From a candidate division Hyd24-12 bacterium UBA5074 (GTDB lineage Bacteria > Fermentibacterota > Fermentibacteria > Fermentibacterales > Fermentibacteraceae): DNA of 5,517 bases. Positions 1-5,517 of the stretch are shown here, one piece after another (position 1 is the first letter of the stretch; the number at the start of each line of letters is the position of its first letter). Location of the stretch: contig DIAQ01000031.1 of NCBI GenBank assembly GCA_002414865.1, forward strand, positions 1-5,517, given 5' to 3'. The position numbers and the translations under genes were made by a program. The notes below the pieces were generated by a model. It ran no database searches. It saw nothing but the letters and a program-made list of their open reading frames with translations, and was not told where the DNA came from.

Positions 1-2992
1 GCAGGTTGCCGGCCTGAATCGCGCCCTCGTGCACCTCGGTGTAGATCTCGAGAGCGCTGTCTCGGTCGCCGGATTGCAGGAAGGCGTTCCCGAGACTCCC
101 CCTGGCTCTGAGGATCTGCTCGGCGTCGCCTCCGAGCATCGCATGCTCCAGCCCCACCCGGCACAGCCGGAGGGCGCCCTGTATGTCATCGCCGACCAGG
201 AGTTGTACGCTCTTCACGGTGCAGATCTGGGACCTCAGGACGTGGTCCTCCTCGATATCCAGGAAGGAGGAGGCCTTCTCGAGCAGCTCCTCGCCGGCGG
301 CCTCGTCGCCCTTGTCGAAGCGGAGCCTCGCGAGCCTGACCGCGGCCTTCGCGCACAGCCTGTGGCATCCACAGCTGCCGGCCTCGTCGAGTGCCGCGCC
401 GAATTCCCGGGCTGCGTCCTCCCATCTGCCGAGATCGCTCATCACAGTCCCCAGCTCTATCCTGGCGAAGGATCTCCGCCATCCCGTGCCGAGCAGCCTT
501 ATCAGCCTGCCGTACAGGTCGAGCGCCTCCACGTTGAGGAAGCTCCTGGCGGCATGACCCGCCGCCAGTTCCAGAAACTCGGCTGCCTCGCCGGTCTGCC
601 CCGCCTTCTCGTAGTGATAGGCCAGGTCGGCGAAGAAGGCGGGATCTCCCGCGTGGATGCTTCGCAGCGAGCCGGCCGCCGTCGAATGCAGCTCGCGGAG
701 CCTGGAGGTGAGCTGCATGCTGTAGACGGCATCCCGGAGCAGCGCGTTCCTGAAGGAGCATCTCCCGTCCTGCGGATCGCTCCAGAAACGCTCCTCCATC
801 CCTCGCCGGAGAGCCTCCTCCACCTGATATCCGTCGAGCATCCCTGCGAGAACCGGGACTTCGAAGTCCCTGCCCAGGACCGCGGCGGCCTGGATCGCCT
901 TGCGAAGGGGCGGGTCGAGCCTGTCGAGGCTGGACGCGATCAGGGCGCTCAGGGTGTCGGGCACTCCCAGGCCGGTCCTGGCGGGCTCGACTCCATCCGG
1001 ACCGTCCACGAGCACGCCCTCCCCTTTCAGGATGCCGCAGTACTGCTCGATGTAGAAAGGGTTGCCGCCTGTCTGCGCATGCAGCAGGTCCACCAGCGCG
1101 GGCGAAGGGCGCCTCCCCAGCTCGTGCTCGATCATCTCTCCGGTGGATTCCTTCCCGAGGAGCTCGATTCTCAGGGACAGGGAAGGGTCCCCCGGCAGGA
1201 TCACGGGCGAGCCGGTCTCGTCCTCGGGGCGCGCGGCGATGAGCCATGCGGCGCGGCTCCCCGGAAATGCCCCGACGAGCCTGGCGAGCAGCCGTCTCGA
1301 GTCCCCGTCGAGCCATTGGGCATCATCCAGCACGAAGACCCTCCGGCCCGTGAAGGAGAGAGCCTGCAACAGTGCCGTCACGGCGCCGGAGATGCTCTCG
1401 AATCTGCCCCTGGGGTCGAGCGTCTCGAACACCGAGCCCGGCCAGTCCACCCCCACGACCGAAGCCAGAGGCGGCCCGGATCTGGACAGCGAATCCGCGA
1501 GAGCCTCTGATCCGCCGACCTCCAGGAGCTCCGCAGCGAGCGACTCCAGACCGTCCTGCAGCGATACTCGCGCGCCTTCGTCACCCGAGGCCCCGCTCAG
1601 CGAGAACACGCTCTTGAGAAGGCTCCTGAAGGGATTGAGGCTCTTCCTGAGGACCCCGTCCGTCTGCAGGAAATGGAAGGAGAGCCCCGGGCAGGATGCC
1701 ATGAACTCCTTGACTATCCTGGTCTTGCCGCTCCCGGCCTCACCCGTGATGTGCACGACCGCAGGTTCCTGGGACGCCCCGGCTCCTGCAGCGGCGTCGC
1801 GAAGGGAGGCCAGCACATCCTCCCTCCCGAAGAGAGGCCCGCCGCGGGTTTCCACAGGGGCGGCGGTTCCGTACGGCGAGAGCACGGAGATGCTCCGCTC
1901 GGACTCGTGTCCGCGGAGCCTGGCGGAATAGGACTTCACCCGGCGCAGACCTGTCCGGGACGAGAAGGCTGCCCCCGAGAGGATCCTGCCCCAGATCGAG
2001 CGGTACATCAGCCTCGATGCCGTGTTCACGGAGGTGCCGATCACCGTGTAGGTGCTGTAGTCGGAGCTTCCGATATGCCCGGCAAAGGCCGTTCCCACCT
2101 CCACTCCGGCGCGCAGCCTTCCGCTGGCGCCCGCGAAGACGGTCCTCAGGAACTGGTCGGCCCGCTCGACGTCATCCTCGTGCGATACAGGAGCGCCGAA
2201 CACTACGAGGAGGGCCGAGCCGGCCGCCTTGATCTCGGCGCCGCTCAGGAAGCCCCCGAAGTCCTCCGCGGCACGCAGGATGTTGGACACGAAGCCGGGG
2301 AGGAGCCCCTGGCGCTCCTCGGAATCCGCGGAGAGGAAGATGCTGACCACTGATCGGAACTCACCTGCGGAATCGAGGGTGAGAACCCTGTCCGGGATAA
2401 AGGGCAGATCCTTTGCAAGGGCGCCCGACGCAAATCCGCGGAAGGACGGCCGGCGGCCGTGCGAGGCGAAGGACTCGCCCGCGATGTTGACGGCTCCCGG
2501 GCGGCAGGATTCCTGGGCGTCCGCGGCGAGGAGGAGTGCCTCCCCGCTGAAGCAGTGGAAGAGGCGGCTCTCGCAGCTGGCTACCAGCCATTCGATCCCT
2601 CCCTCTGCAACGCCAGCCTTCGCCATGGAGCCGTCTCTCATGCCGATGTCGCGGGATGGCTCCCGGAGAGCCTCGTGGATTCCCTCGGCGGCTGAGCAGG
2701 CGTCCTCCGCACACCCCCCCGGGAACACGCCGAGGATCGCGTCTCCGGCGAAGCCGCAAGCGAAGCCTCCCCCGGCGGAGATCTCGCGGGAGGCGCTGTC
2801 CACGACCGCGTCGAGCATCAGCGACAGACGCTCGGCACCCTCGAGACCCTGCCTGATATAGGTTTCCGTCAGAGATGTGAAACCGGGCAGGTCGACGACC
2901 AGAACCGATCCGTCGAAGCTTCCCGACATGCGTCCCGCAGCGGCCATCTCTTCGATGAACGGCGGGGCGAACCTGCGAACTGGCTGTGTCAT
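1..2992 (-). CDS. Soluble adenylyl cyclase-like protein: two class III cyclase domains, AAA/STAND ATPase, TPR repeats (3' end beyond the window)
   Basis: Predicted cytoplasmic enzyme making cAMP from ATP. The frame is open for 997 codons and leaves the left edge without a stop. Cyclase domain C1 (about residues 28-180) has the metal motif VVDLPGFTSLTE (D34) and FAGDAILGVF (D84). Cyclase domain C2 (about 213-372) has KAAGS (K255) and YTVIGTSVNTASRL (T316, N323, R327). The ATPase (about 386-700) has LFGRED, P-loop GEAGSGKT (417-424), Walker B VFVLDDAQWLD (552-562) and TGGNPFYIEQ (641-650). A winged-helix-like segment with AAVLGRDFEVPVL follows. From about 784 there are TPR-like helix pairs, for example LGRWEDAAREF and LQSGDRDSALEIY. 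By recalled family knowledge this is the architecture of animal ADCY10 (sAC) and of many bacterial cyclase-ATPase-TPR proteins. No membrane segment or signal peptide is seen. The ATG at 2992 is chosen because no ATG, GTG or TTG lies in frame upstream as far as about 3128. The physiological signal and the C-terminal end are unknown. Confidence 0.93.
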   Translation of the reverse strand, partial: MTQPVRRFAPPFIEEMAAAGRMSGSFDGSVLVVDLPGFTSLTETYIRQGLEGAERLSLMLDAVVDSASREISAGGGFACGFAGDAILGVFPGGCAEDACSAAEGIHEALREPSRDIGMRDGSMAKAGVAEGGIEWLVASCESRLFHCFSGEALLLAADAQESCRPGAVNIAGESFASHGRRPSFRGFASGALAKDLPFIPDRVLTLDSAGEFRSVVSIFLSADSEERQGLLPGFVSNILRAAEDFGGFLSGAEIKAAGSALLVVFGAPVSHEDDVERADQFLRTVFAGASGRLRAGVEVGTAFAGHIGSSDYSTYTVIGTSVNTASRLMYRSIWGRILSGAAFSSRTGLRRVKSYSARLRGHESERSISVLSPYGTAAPVETRGGPLFGREDVLASLRDAAAGAGASQEPAVVHITGEAGSGKTRIVKEFMASCPGLSFHFLQTDGVLRKSLNPFRSLLKSVFSLSGASGDEGARVSLQDGLESLAAELLEVGGSEALADSLSRSGPPLASVVGVDWPGSVFETLDPRGRFESISGAVTALLQALSFTGRRVFVLDDAQWLDGDSRRLLARLVGAFPGSRAAWLIAARPEDETGSPVILPGDPSLSLRIELLGKESTGEMIEHELGRRPSPALVDLLHAQTGGNPFYIEQYCGILKGEGVLVDGPDGVEPARTGLGVPDTLSALIASSLDRLDPPLRKAIQAAAVLGRDFEVPVLAGMLDGYQVEEALRRGMEERFWSDPQDGRCSFRNALLRDAVYSMQLTSRLRELHSTAAGSLRSIHAGDPAFFADLAYHYEKAGQTGEAAEFLELAAGHAARSFLNVEALDLYGRLIRLLGTGWRRSFARIELGTVMSDLGRWEDAAREFGAALDEAGSCGCHRLCAKAAVRLARLRFDKGDEAAGEELLEKASSFLDIEEDHVLRSQICTVKSVQLLVGDDIQGALRLCRVGLEHAMLGGDAEQILRARGSLGNAFLQSGDRDSALEIYTEVHEGAIQAGNL

Positions 2993-2994
2993 TT

Positions 2995-2998
2995 CCTC
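2995..2998 (-). promoter_or_regulatory. Ribosome binding site of the cyclase gene, unusually close to its start
   Basis: On the minus strand AGAGGAA abuts the ATG at 2992, leaving only two bases between GAGG and the start codon, where five to nine is usual. The next in-frame ATG (residue 16) has only a GAAGAG directly against it, so it is no better. The 2992 start is kept, but initiation may be inefficient. Confidence 0.4.
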
Positions 2999-3134
2999 TA
3001 TCCGGCTGCGTGCATGGACTGATACACGCCGGCCCAGGAATCTAGTCCAACTCCGGTCTTGTGCATAGAGCGCAGGGAATAGTATGTCCCCGGCGCGGTA
3101 TCTGCAGGGGTTGGAACCAGTCCGGTTTTCATAC

Positions 3135-3140
3135 GGAGGG
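3135..3140 (+). promoter_or_regulatory. Ribosome binding site of the SIMPL gene
   Basis: GGAGGG lies five bases upstream of a GTG at 3146. It decides the start: the GTG opens directly into a positive residue followed by a hydrophobic signal peptide, and no competing ATG is near. Confidence 0.75.
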
Positions 3141-3145
3141 AAGAA

Positions 3146-3880
3146 GTGAACAGAGCGATCGCCGCTGTCCTGCTCCTGGCGGCCTCGGCCGCCATGGCAC
3201 AAACCGACCAGGCCTATCAGTACCCCAGCCAGATCTCAGTCACGGGATACGGTGTCGCGGAGGCCGAACCCGACCTCGCCAGCATAGTCTTCGGCGTCGA
3301 TGCCACCGGCATCACCGCCGCCGAAGCCGTCGACACCGCCACGGAGATGATGGACGGGGCCCGCGCGGCCGCACATCGCGCAGGCGTGGCCGAGGATGAC
3401 ATGTCCACGACCTACTACAGCCTCTGGCAGGAGGAGATCTACGATCCCGACTACGGCTACACCGGCGAGTACCAGTACCACGTGACGGAGAATATGACGG
3501 CGAAGGTCCGTGACATCGACGACGTCGGCGAGGTCATAGCCGCTGTCGTCTCGGGCGGGGCCAACACCGTGACCAGCATAACCTTCACGGTGGCCGACAT
3601 AGTGTCTCTCCGCGCCGAGGCGCGTGCGAATGCCGCCGCCGATGCCCGCGGCAGGGCGGAGCAGCTGGCACGCGAGGCCGGGGTGACCCTCGGCAGGATC
3701 TCCATGATCAGCGAGTACAGCTACAACGACAGCTACTACGGCGACCCGTACTACTCGGCCGCGAGCACCTATTCGATGAGCATGGACGCCGCTTCAGGCG
3801 AGATAGCCGCGCCGTCCATCACCCCGGGCGTGACCACTTACAGCACCTCCGTCAGCATCACCTACTTCATCGCCGAATAG
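3146..3880 (+). CDS. Exported SIMPL-domain (DUF541) protein
   Basis: The product is 244 residues and starts with GTG. Residues 1-18 form a signal peptide (basic N-terminus MNR, hydrophobic AAVLLLAAS, then AMA before Q19), so the mature protein should be periplasmic or extracellular. There is no lipobox cysteine, and no cysteine at all in the protein. The remainder matches the SIMPL/DUF541 pattern: ISVTGYGVAEAEPDLASI (30-47), a TTYYSLWQEE strand, a TAKVRDIDDVGEVIAAVVSG segment (118-137), ITFTVAD, then an alanine-rich helix (ADARGRAEQLAREAGVTLG, 165-183) typical of the family. It ends with a beta segment, TYSTSVSITYFIAE. Family members include E. coli YggE and animal SIMPL. Bacterial ones are envelope proteins of poorly defined, often stress-linked function, so no specific role is assigned. 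It has tyrosine-rich segments at 90-111 and 191-209. It is divergent from the cyclase, converges with the peptidase gene, and has its own hairpin downstream. Confidence 0.92.
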   Translation: MNRAIAAVLLLAASAAMAQTDQAYQYPSQISVTGYGVAEAEPDLASIVFGVDATGITAAEAVDTATEMMDGARAAAHRAGVAEDDMSTTYYSLWQEEIYDPDYGYTGEYQYHVTENMTAKVRDIDDVGEVIAAVVSGGANTVTSITFTVADIVSLRAEARANAAADARGRAEQLAREAGVTLGRISMISEYSYNDSYYGDPYYSAASTYSMSMDAASGEIAAPSITPGVTTYSTSVSITYFIAE

Positions 3881-3889
3881 TCTCCCGAT

Positions 3890-3916
3890 GCGGGGCCGGT
3901 CGACGGCCGGCCCCGC
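3890..3916 (+). terminator. Probable intrinsic terminator of the SIMPL gene
   Basis: A perfect 10-bp stem, GCGGGGCCGG (3890-3899) with CCGGCCCCGC (3907-3916), encloses a 7-base loop and begins nine bases after the stop codon. The T-run is poor (TTCC only), so it could also act as an mRNA-stabilising hairpin or need help to terminate. On the minus strand no T-run follows, so it is a poor terminator for the opposing peptidase gene. Confidence 0.65.
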
Positions 3917-4348
3917 TTCCAAGCTTCAGGCTGCTCCAGGGCGGTCGGTCCTGACATCGAGTCGCCGGAAGTCAGACCCATTCACCAGGAAATGGACGCA
4001 CGGGACTGGAGAGGGCATCCTGCACGGGGGGCTGCCGCCGGCGGTCCGCCGGGAGCGATCGACGAGTCGGTGCCTGCACCATTCCGTGACCGGATGACGG
4101 GGAAGCTTACGGAACGTCTGCCCGGCAATGCCGACCCTGCGGGGGATTCCAGCTATCGGGACCCCGCTCCAGGCCTGCCGTAGCCCGATATGATCTGCTC
4201 GTTCTGCTCCAGCATCATCATCCGACACAGCCTGACGATCGACGCCCGGTCGGGGATGGTTCTGCGACCCTTCGCGAGACCGGAACCCGGACGATCACCG
4301 AGGCATTATTCGGATGTCGATGCCGTGGTGCGCCTGGCTCCGGTCCTG
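3917..4348. other. Intergenic region of about 430 bp without a convincing gene
   Basis: Several short frames cross this stretch on both strands. None has both a good ribosome site and recognisable protein sequence. I found no tRNA signature, no terminal repeats and no clear terminator for the peptidase gene that ends at 4349. A 7-bp inverted repeat, TATCGGG (4154-4160) with CCCGATA (4184-4190), has a 23-base gap and may be chance. A minus-strand open stretch at 4305-4156 looks more coding-like than the rest and is listed separately. The region lies between two converging genes, so it is mainly 3' flanking sequence. Confidence 0.6.
4153..4305 (-). pseudogene. Possible remnant of a short, unrecognised coding sequence
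   Basis: On the minus strand, 50 codons lie open between an in-frame TAA (4308-4306) and TAG (4155-4153). The middle part, IPDRASIVRLCRMMMLEQNE, reads like a real amphipathic helix, with GC-ending codons similar to the neighbouring genes, and is followed by QIISGYGRPG. There is no ATG, GTG or TTG before the ATG at 4221, which has no clear ribosome site and would give only 22 residues. The best explanation, if it is not chance, is a decayed gene or C-terminal fragment. The P-x-R-x-x-I-V spacing vaguely recalls the N-terminal helices of some serine acetyltransferases, but this is far too weak for a function call. Confidence 0.15.
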
Positions 4349-5517
4349 TCACCTTCTCCCTGCGAGTTCCAGCAGGAACGCATACTCATAGGCGATATCC
4401 TCGAGCCATGAGAACCTGCCCGAGGTTCCGCCGTGGCCCGCGCCCATGTTGGTCCTGAAGACCAGCATGTCGTCATCCGTCCGCAGCGCCCTCATCTTCG
4501 CCACGAACTTGGCGGGCTCCCAGTAGCAGACCTGCGAGTCGTTCCACCCCGCCGTGACGAACATCGCCGGGTAGTCGGCGTGTCGGATGTTGTCGTACGG
4601 TGAGTAGGAGAGCATGTAGTCGTAGTAGAGCGGATCCTCCGGATTGCCCCATTCCTCGTACTCGTTGGTCGTCAGAGGAATCGTGGGGTCGAGCATCGTG
4701 GTCACGACATCGACGAACGGCACTCCCGCGATCACGCCCCTCCAGAGGTCCGGGCGCATGGTGGTGACCGCCCCCATCAGCAGTCCTCCAGCACTCTCGC
4801 CCTGGGCGAAGAGCAGGTCGGGAGCGGTGATCCCCTCGGAAACCAGGTACTCGGCGCAGGCTATGAAGTCCGTAAAGGTATTCCTCTTCTGGAGGAGCTT
4901 GCCCTCCTCGTACCATCTCCTGCCCAGCTCCGAGCCGCCCCGGACATGGGCCATCGCGTAGATGAATCCCCGGTCGAGCAGACTCAGCCGCGTGGTGCTG
5001 AACCAGGGGTCGTTGCTATACCCGTAAGCACCATACCCATAGAGGAGCAGCGGTGACGGCCCGTTTCCGACCGCATCCCTCCTCCATACCAGGGATATGG
5101 GCACCATCTCCCCGTCGGGCGCGGGGGCATACATGACCGCGGATTCATAGAGATCGGGGTCGTAACCGCCGGCCACGGGCTCCCTGCGCACGAGCTCGGT
5201 TTCGCCGGAGGCCAGGTCGAGGTCGTAGACCGAAGTAGGAGTCGTCAGGCTGGAAACCGCGAACCTCGCGATGTCCCGCTCCGGCTCCCTGTTCCCCTCC
5301 AGCCAGATGCTGCAGGGGATATCCCCCCCGGCCACCAGGTCGACCTGGTGGGTCCTGCGGTCCAGCGACAGCAGCTCCATGACCCCGTTCTCCCTGGCCA
5401 CGATGGCTAGGGCCGACGGGAAGACCTCCAGGTCCTCCACCAGGAAGCCCTGCCTCCCGGCGAGCACCTCGGTCCAGGAATCGATGCCCGGGGTCGAAGC
5501 CGAGCATTTCATAACCC
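4349..5517 (-). CDS. ptrB: Oligopeptidase B, S9A serine peptidase (5' end beyond the window)
   Basis: Probably cytoplasmic; this family cleaves short peptides after arginine or lysine. The frame is already open at the right edge. The ATG at 5512 is unlikely to be the start, because sequence from there on aligns with the middle of E. coli OpB (recalled from memory) at a near-constant offset of 292 residues, so about 290 N-terminal residues are missing. Numbering from the 5512 Met, residues 1 to about 130 are the end of the beta-propeller and 131-387 are the alpha/beta-hydrolase domain. The catalytic triad is S240 in GQGESAGG, D325 in AGWNDSQVCYWEPAKFVAKM and H360 in GAGHGGTSGRF. Y160 in YGYGAYG is the likely oxyanion tyrosine. 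E284 and E286 in TTNEYEEWGNP match the P1 Arg/Lys-binding glutamates. D168 is kept, but the second S2-subsite aspartate is W170. The C-terminus (LLELAGRR) ends at a normal position. It converges with the SIMPL gene. Confidence 0.93.
   Translation of the reverse strand, partial: VMKCSASTPGIDSWTEVLAGRQGFLVEDLEVFPSALAIVARENGVMELLSLDRRTHQVDLVAGGDIPCSIWLEGNREPERDIARFAVSSLTTPTSVYDLDLASGETELVRREPVAGGYDPDLYESAVMYAPAPDGEMVPISLVWRRDAVGNGPSPLLLYGYGAYGYSNDPWFSTTRLSLLDRGFIYAMAHVRGGSELGRRWYEEGKLLQKRNTFTDFIACAEYLVSEGITAPDLLFAQGESAGGLLMGAVTTMRPDLWRGVIAGVPFVDVVTTMLDPTIPLTTNEYEEWGNPEDPLYYDYMLSYSPYDNIRHADYPAMFVTAGWNDSQVCYWEPAKFVAKMRALRTDDDMLVFRTNMGAGHGGTSGRFSWLEDIAYEYAFLLELAGRR

Larger units (their letters stand above)
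2993..3145. promoter_or_regulatory. Divergent intergenic region between the cyclase and SIMPL genes
   Basis: These 153 bp separate two divergent start codons and must carry promoters for at least one gene, probably both. Candidate sigma-70-like boxes are weak. On the plus strand TTGTGC (3059-3064) is followed after 15 bases by TAGTAT (3080-3085). On the minus strand TTGGAC (3050-3045) is followed after 18 bases by TGTATC (3026-3021), which would give a leader of roughly 20 bases. A near-copy pair, TCCGGTCTT at 3052-3060 and TCCGGTTTT at 3121-3129, differs at one base. The existence of the region is certain; the individual boxes are guesses. Confidence 0.4.

Noticed and set aside
186..1316. 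A 376-codon minus-strand frame.
   Set aside because: Same strand as the cyclase but in another frame; its arginine- and glycine-rich translation is a typical GC-rich shadow, and the true frame carries Walker B and TPR motifs here.
29..1510. A 493-codon plus-strand open frame, with others at 1062-1931, 1673-2353 and 2229-2861.
   Set aside because: They lie antisense to the cyclase gene, whose minus-strand frame shows clear domains throughout. The antisense translations show no recognisable motifs and are explained by GC-rich codon bias suppressing stops.
3992..4183. A 63-codon plus-strand frame with AGGA just upstream of its ATG.
   Set aside because: The ribosome-like site is too close to the ATG, and the product is a Pro/Gly/Asp/Arg-rich sequence with no pattern of secondary structure. 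It overlaps antisense frames of equal quality, so no gene is called.
4139..4190. Overlapping small inverted repeats: GCGGGG (4139-4144) with CCCCGC (4162-4167), and TATCGGG (4154-4160) with CCCGATA (4184-4190).
   Set aside because: Stems of 6-7 bp with loops of 17-23 bases are expected by chance in GC-rich DNA, and no T-run follows on either strand, so no terminator or attachment site is called.
3926..4228. A 100-codon minus-strand frame downstream of the peptidase gene.
   Set aside because: No ribosome site, rich in Arg/Pro/Gly, and its frame conflicts with the more coding-like stretch in the same place.
4302..4324. A possible terminator hairpin for the peptidase gene, GGCAT with ATGCC.
   Set aside because: Only a 5-bp stem with a 13-base loop and no T-run.
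4190..4411. A 73-codon plus-strand frame starting MICSFCSS.
   Set aside because: It overlaps the 3' end of the well-supported peptidase gene in antisense and has no ribosome site.
5510..5512. The ATG at 5512 as the true start of the peptidase.
   Set aside because: The protein from this point aligns with the middle of oligopeptidase B and would lack most of the beta-propeller; the frame is open to the window edge, so the gene simply continues outside.

Overview
The window is GC-rich bacterial DNA with strong GC-ending codon choice, many AGG arginine codons and few ATA or TTA codons. No ribosomal RNA, tRNA, insertion sequence, phage gene or CRISPR array is visible. The gene mix is a very large soluble adenylyl cyclase-type signalling protein, a secreted SIMPL-domain protein and an oligopeptidase B. 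This fits a Gram-negative-type bacterium, perhaps from a little-cultured FCB-like or candidate phylum. That placement is a guess from codon style and gene content only.

Layout. From 2992 leftward to the window edge, the minus strand carries one uninterrupted reading frame of at least 997 codons. It encodes two class III nucleotide cyclase domains, then an AAA/STAND-type ATPase, a winged-helix-like linker and TPR-like helical repeats, and it runs off the left end. This is the domain order of animal soluble adenylyl cyclase (ADCY10). Positions 2993-3145 form a divergent intergenic region. From 3146 to 3880 the plus strand encodes an exported SIMPL (DUF541) protein, followed at 3890-3916 by a strong hairpin that is probably its terminator. 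Positions 3917-4348 hold no convincing gene, only one short coding-like minus-strand stretch that may be a remnant. From 5517 to 4349 the minus strand carries the C-terminal ~57% of an oligopeptidase B, whose N-terminal part lies beyond the right edge.

How the parts relate. The cyclase and the SIMPL gene are transcribed divergently and could share control elements. The SIMPL and peptidase genes converge. Nothing in the sequence ties the three into one pathway: the cyclase is an intracellular signalling enzyme, the SIMPL protein is predicted to be periplasmic or extracellular, and the peptidase is probably cytoplasmic. The most interesting item is the cyclase. Its two cyclase domains look specialised so that only one complete, asymmetric active site forms (metal residues from the first domain, substrate and transition-state residues from the second), as in animal enzymes. 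The lysine and arginine used for bicarbonate binding in human sAC appear to be missing.
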